From Acidimicrobiia bacterium (lineage in GTDB: Bacteria > Actinomycetota > Acidimicrobiia > Acidimicrobiales > Ilumatobacteraceae), in assembly GCA_010030605.1 (NCBI GenBank), contig RHCK01000141.1:1-5041 (forward strand): a DNA stretch of 5,041 nt, read 5' to 3'. Positions 4,713 through 5,041 of the stretch are shown here, in pieces; within the stretch, counting starts at the first letter, position 1, and the number at the start of each line of letters is the position of its first letter. The notes beneath the pieces were generated by a model. That model had not been told where the DNA came from. It saw only the letters and a list, made by a program, of their open reading frames with translations, and searched no databases. Both the position numbers and the translations under genes were made by a program.

Positions 4713-5041
4713 ATGGCGACTTTCCGAGACCTATTGGCCGCGGCCAAATCCGAGATCACCGAAATCGACACGGCAGCCGCGCAAACCCTGATCGATGCGG
4801 GCGGAGTGACCGTGCTCGACGTGCGCGAACCCGACGAATACGCCGAGGGCGCGTTGGTCGGTGCGTTGCACATTCCGCGTGGTCATCTCGAGGCCCAAGT
4901 GGAAGGTCGCATCCTCGACAAGGACTCCACCGTCGTCGTGTATTGCGCCGGCGGTGTGCGCAGTGCGTTCGCCGCCAAGACCCTCGGTGAGTTGGGTTAC
5001 GGCAAGGTGCTGTCGATGGCCGGTGGCTACGGCAAGTGGAA
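4713..5041 (+). CDS. Rhodanese-domain protein, N-terminal part (truncated by window edge)
   Basis: Rhodanese domains carry sulfur as a persulfide on an active-site cysteine. The visible 109 residues start MATFRDLLAAAKSEITEIDT and contain LDVREPDEY (35-43), ALVGALHIPRGHLE (47-60) and the active-site loop CAGGVR (C78 to R83), a six-residue loop typical of sulfurtransferases, then AGGYGKW at the edge. The rhodanese fold is almost complete here, so a single-domain protein would end soon after. However, the N-terminal FRDLLAAAKSEI and the CAGGVRS...MAGGYGKW pattern remind me of proteins that continue into a ThiF/MoeB adenylyltransferase domain; this is from memory and cannot be tested in the window. 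The frame is open at the right edge. It lies 29 bp downstream of the sirtuin gene, on the same strand. Confidence 0.92.
   Translation, partial: MATFRDLLAAAKSEITEIDTAAAQTLIDAGGVTVLDVREPDEYAEGALVGALHIPRGHLEAQVEGRILDKDSTVVVYCAGGVRSAFAAKTLGELGYGKVLSMAGGYGKW

Overview
This window is about 5 kb of gene-dense, moderately high-GC bacterial chromosome. It holds six protein genes: four complete, and one cut off at each edge. The encoded families, the GTG start codons, the GTAG(C/G)(G/A)T-type -10 hexamers lying 6-8 nt before start codons, and the near absence of Shine-Dalgarno sequences all suggest an actinobacterium. My best guess is the Acidimicrobiia (Ilumatobacter-like); that placement is inference only. 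I see no tRNA, rRNA, CRISPR array, insertion sequence or sign of horizontal transfer.

Layout: (1) 1-1116, minus strand: the N-terminal 372 residues of cobalamin-dependent methionine synthase (metH), running off the left edge. (2) 1117-1225: a 109-bp divergent control region with two matching -10 boxes, a 10-bp inverted repeat placed upstream of both, and a central imperfect palindrome. (3) 1226-1774, plus: PduO-type ATP:cob(I)alamin adenosyltransferase. (4) 1809-3269, plus: M17 leucyl aminopeptidase (pepA). (5) 3250-3789, minus: an uncharacterised protein with a winged-helix-like central part, overlapping the pepA 3' end tail to tail at an 8-bp-stem hairpin. (6) 3886-4683, plus: a sirtuin (NAD-dependent protein deacylase), divergent from gene 5. 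(7) 4713 to the right edge, plus: a rhodanese-domain protein, possibly the N-terminal part of a rhodanese-MoeB-type fusion.

How the genes relate: metH and the adenosyltransferase are the only clear functional pair. MetH uses methylcobalamin to make methionine, while the adenosyltransferase makes adenosylcobalamin. They are transcribed divergently from promoters with the same -10 hexamer at the same distance from the start codon and a shared 10-bp element, which suggests co-regulation around vitamin B12 use. The other genes are housekeeping functions (peptide turnover, protein deacylation, sulfur transfer) without a clear common pathway.

I found no clear new multi-gene system. The most interesting signals are the repeated leaderless-promoter architecture, the paired elements between metH and the adenosyltransferase, the overlapping convergent gene ends with a bidirectional hairpin, and the uncharacterised winged-helix-like protein.
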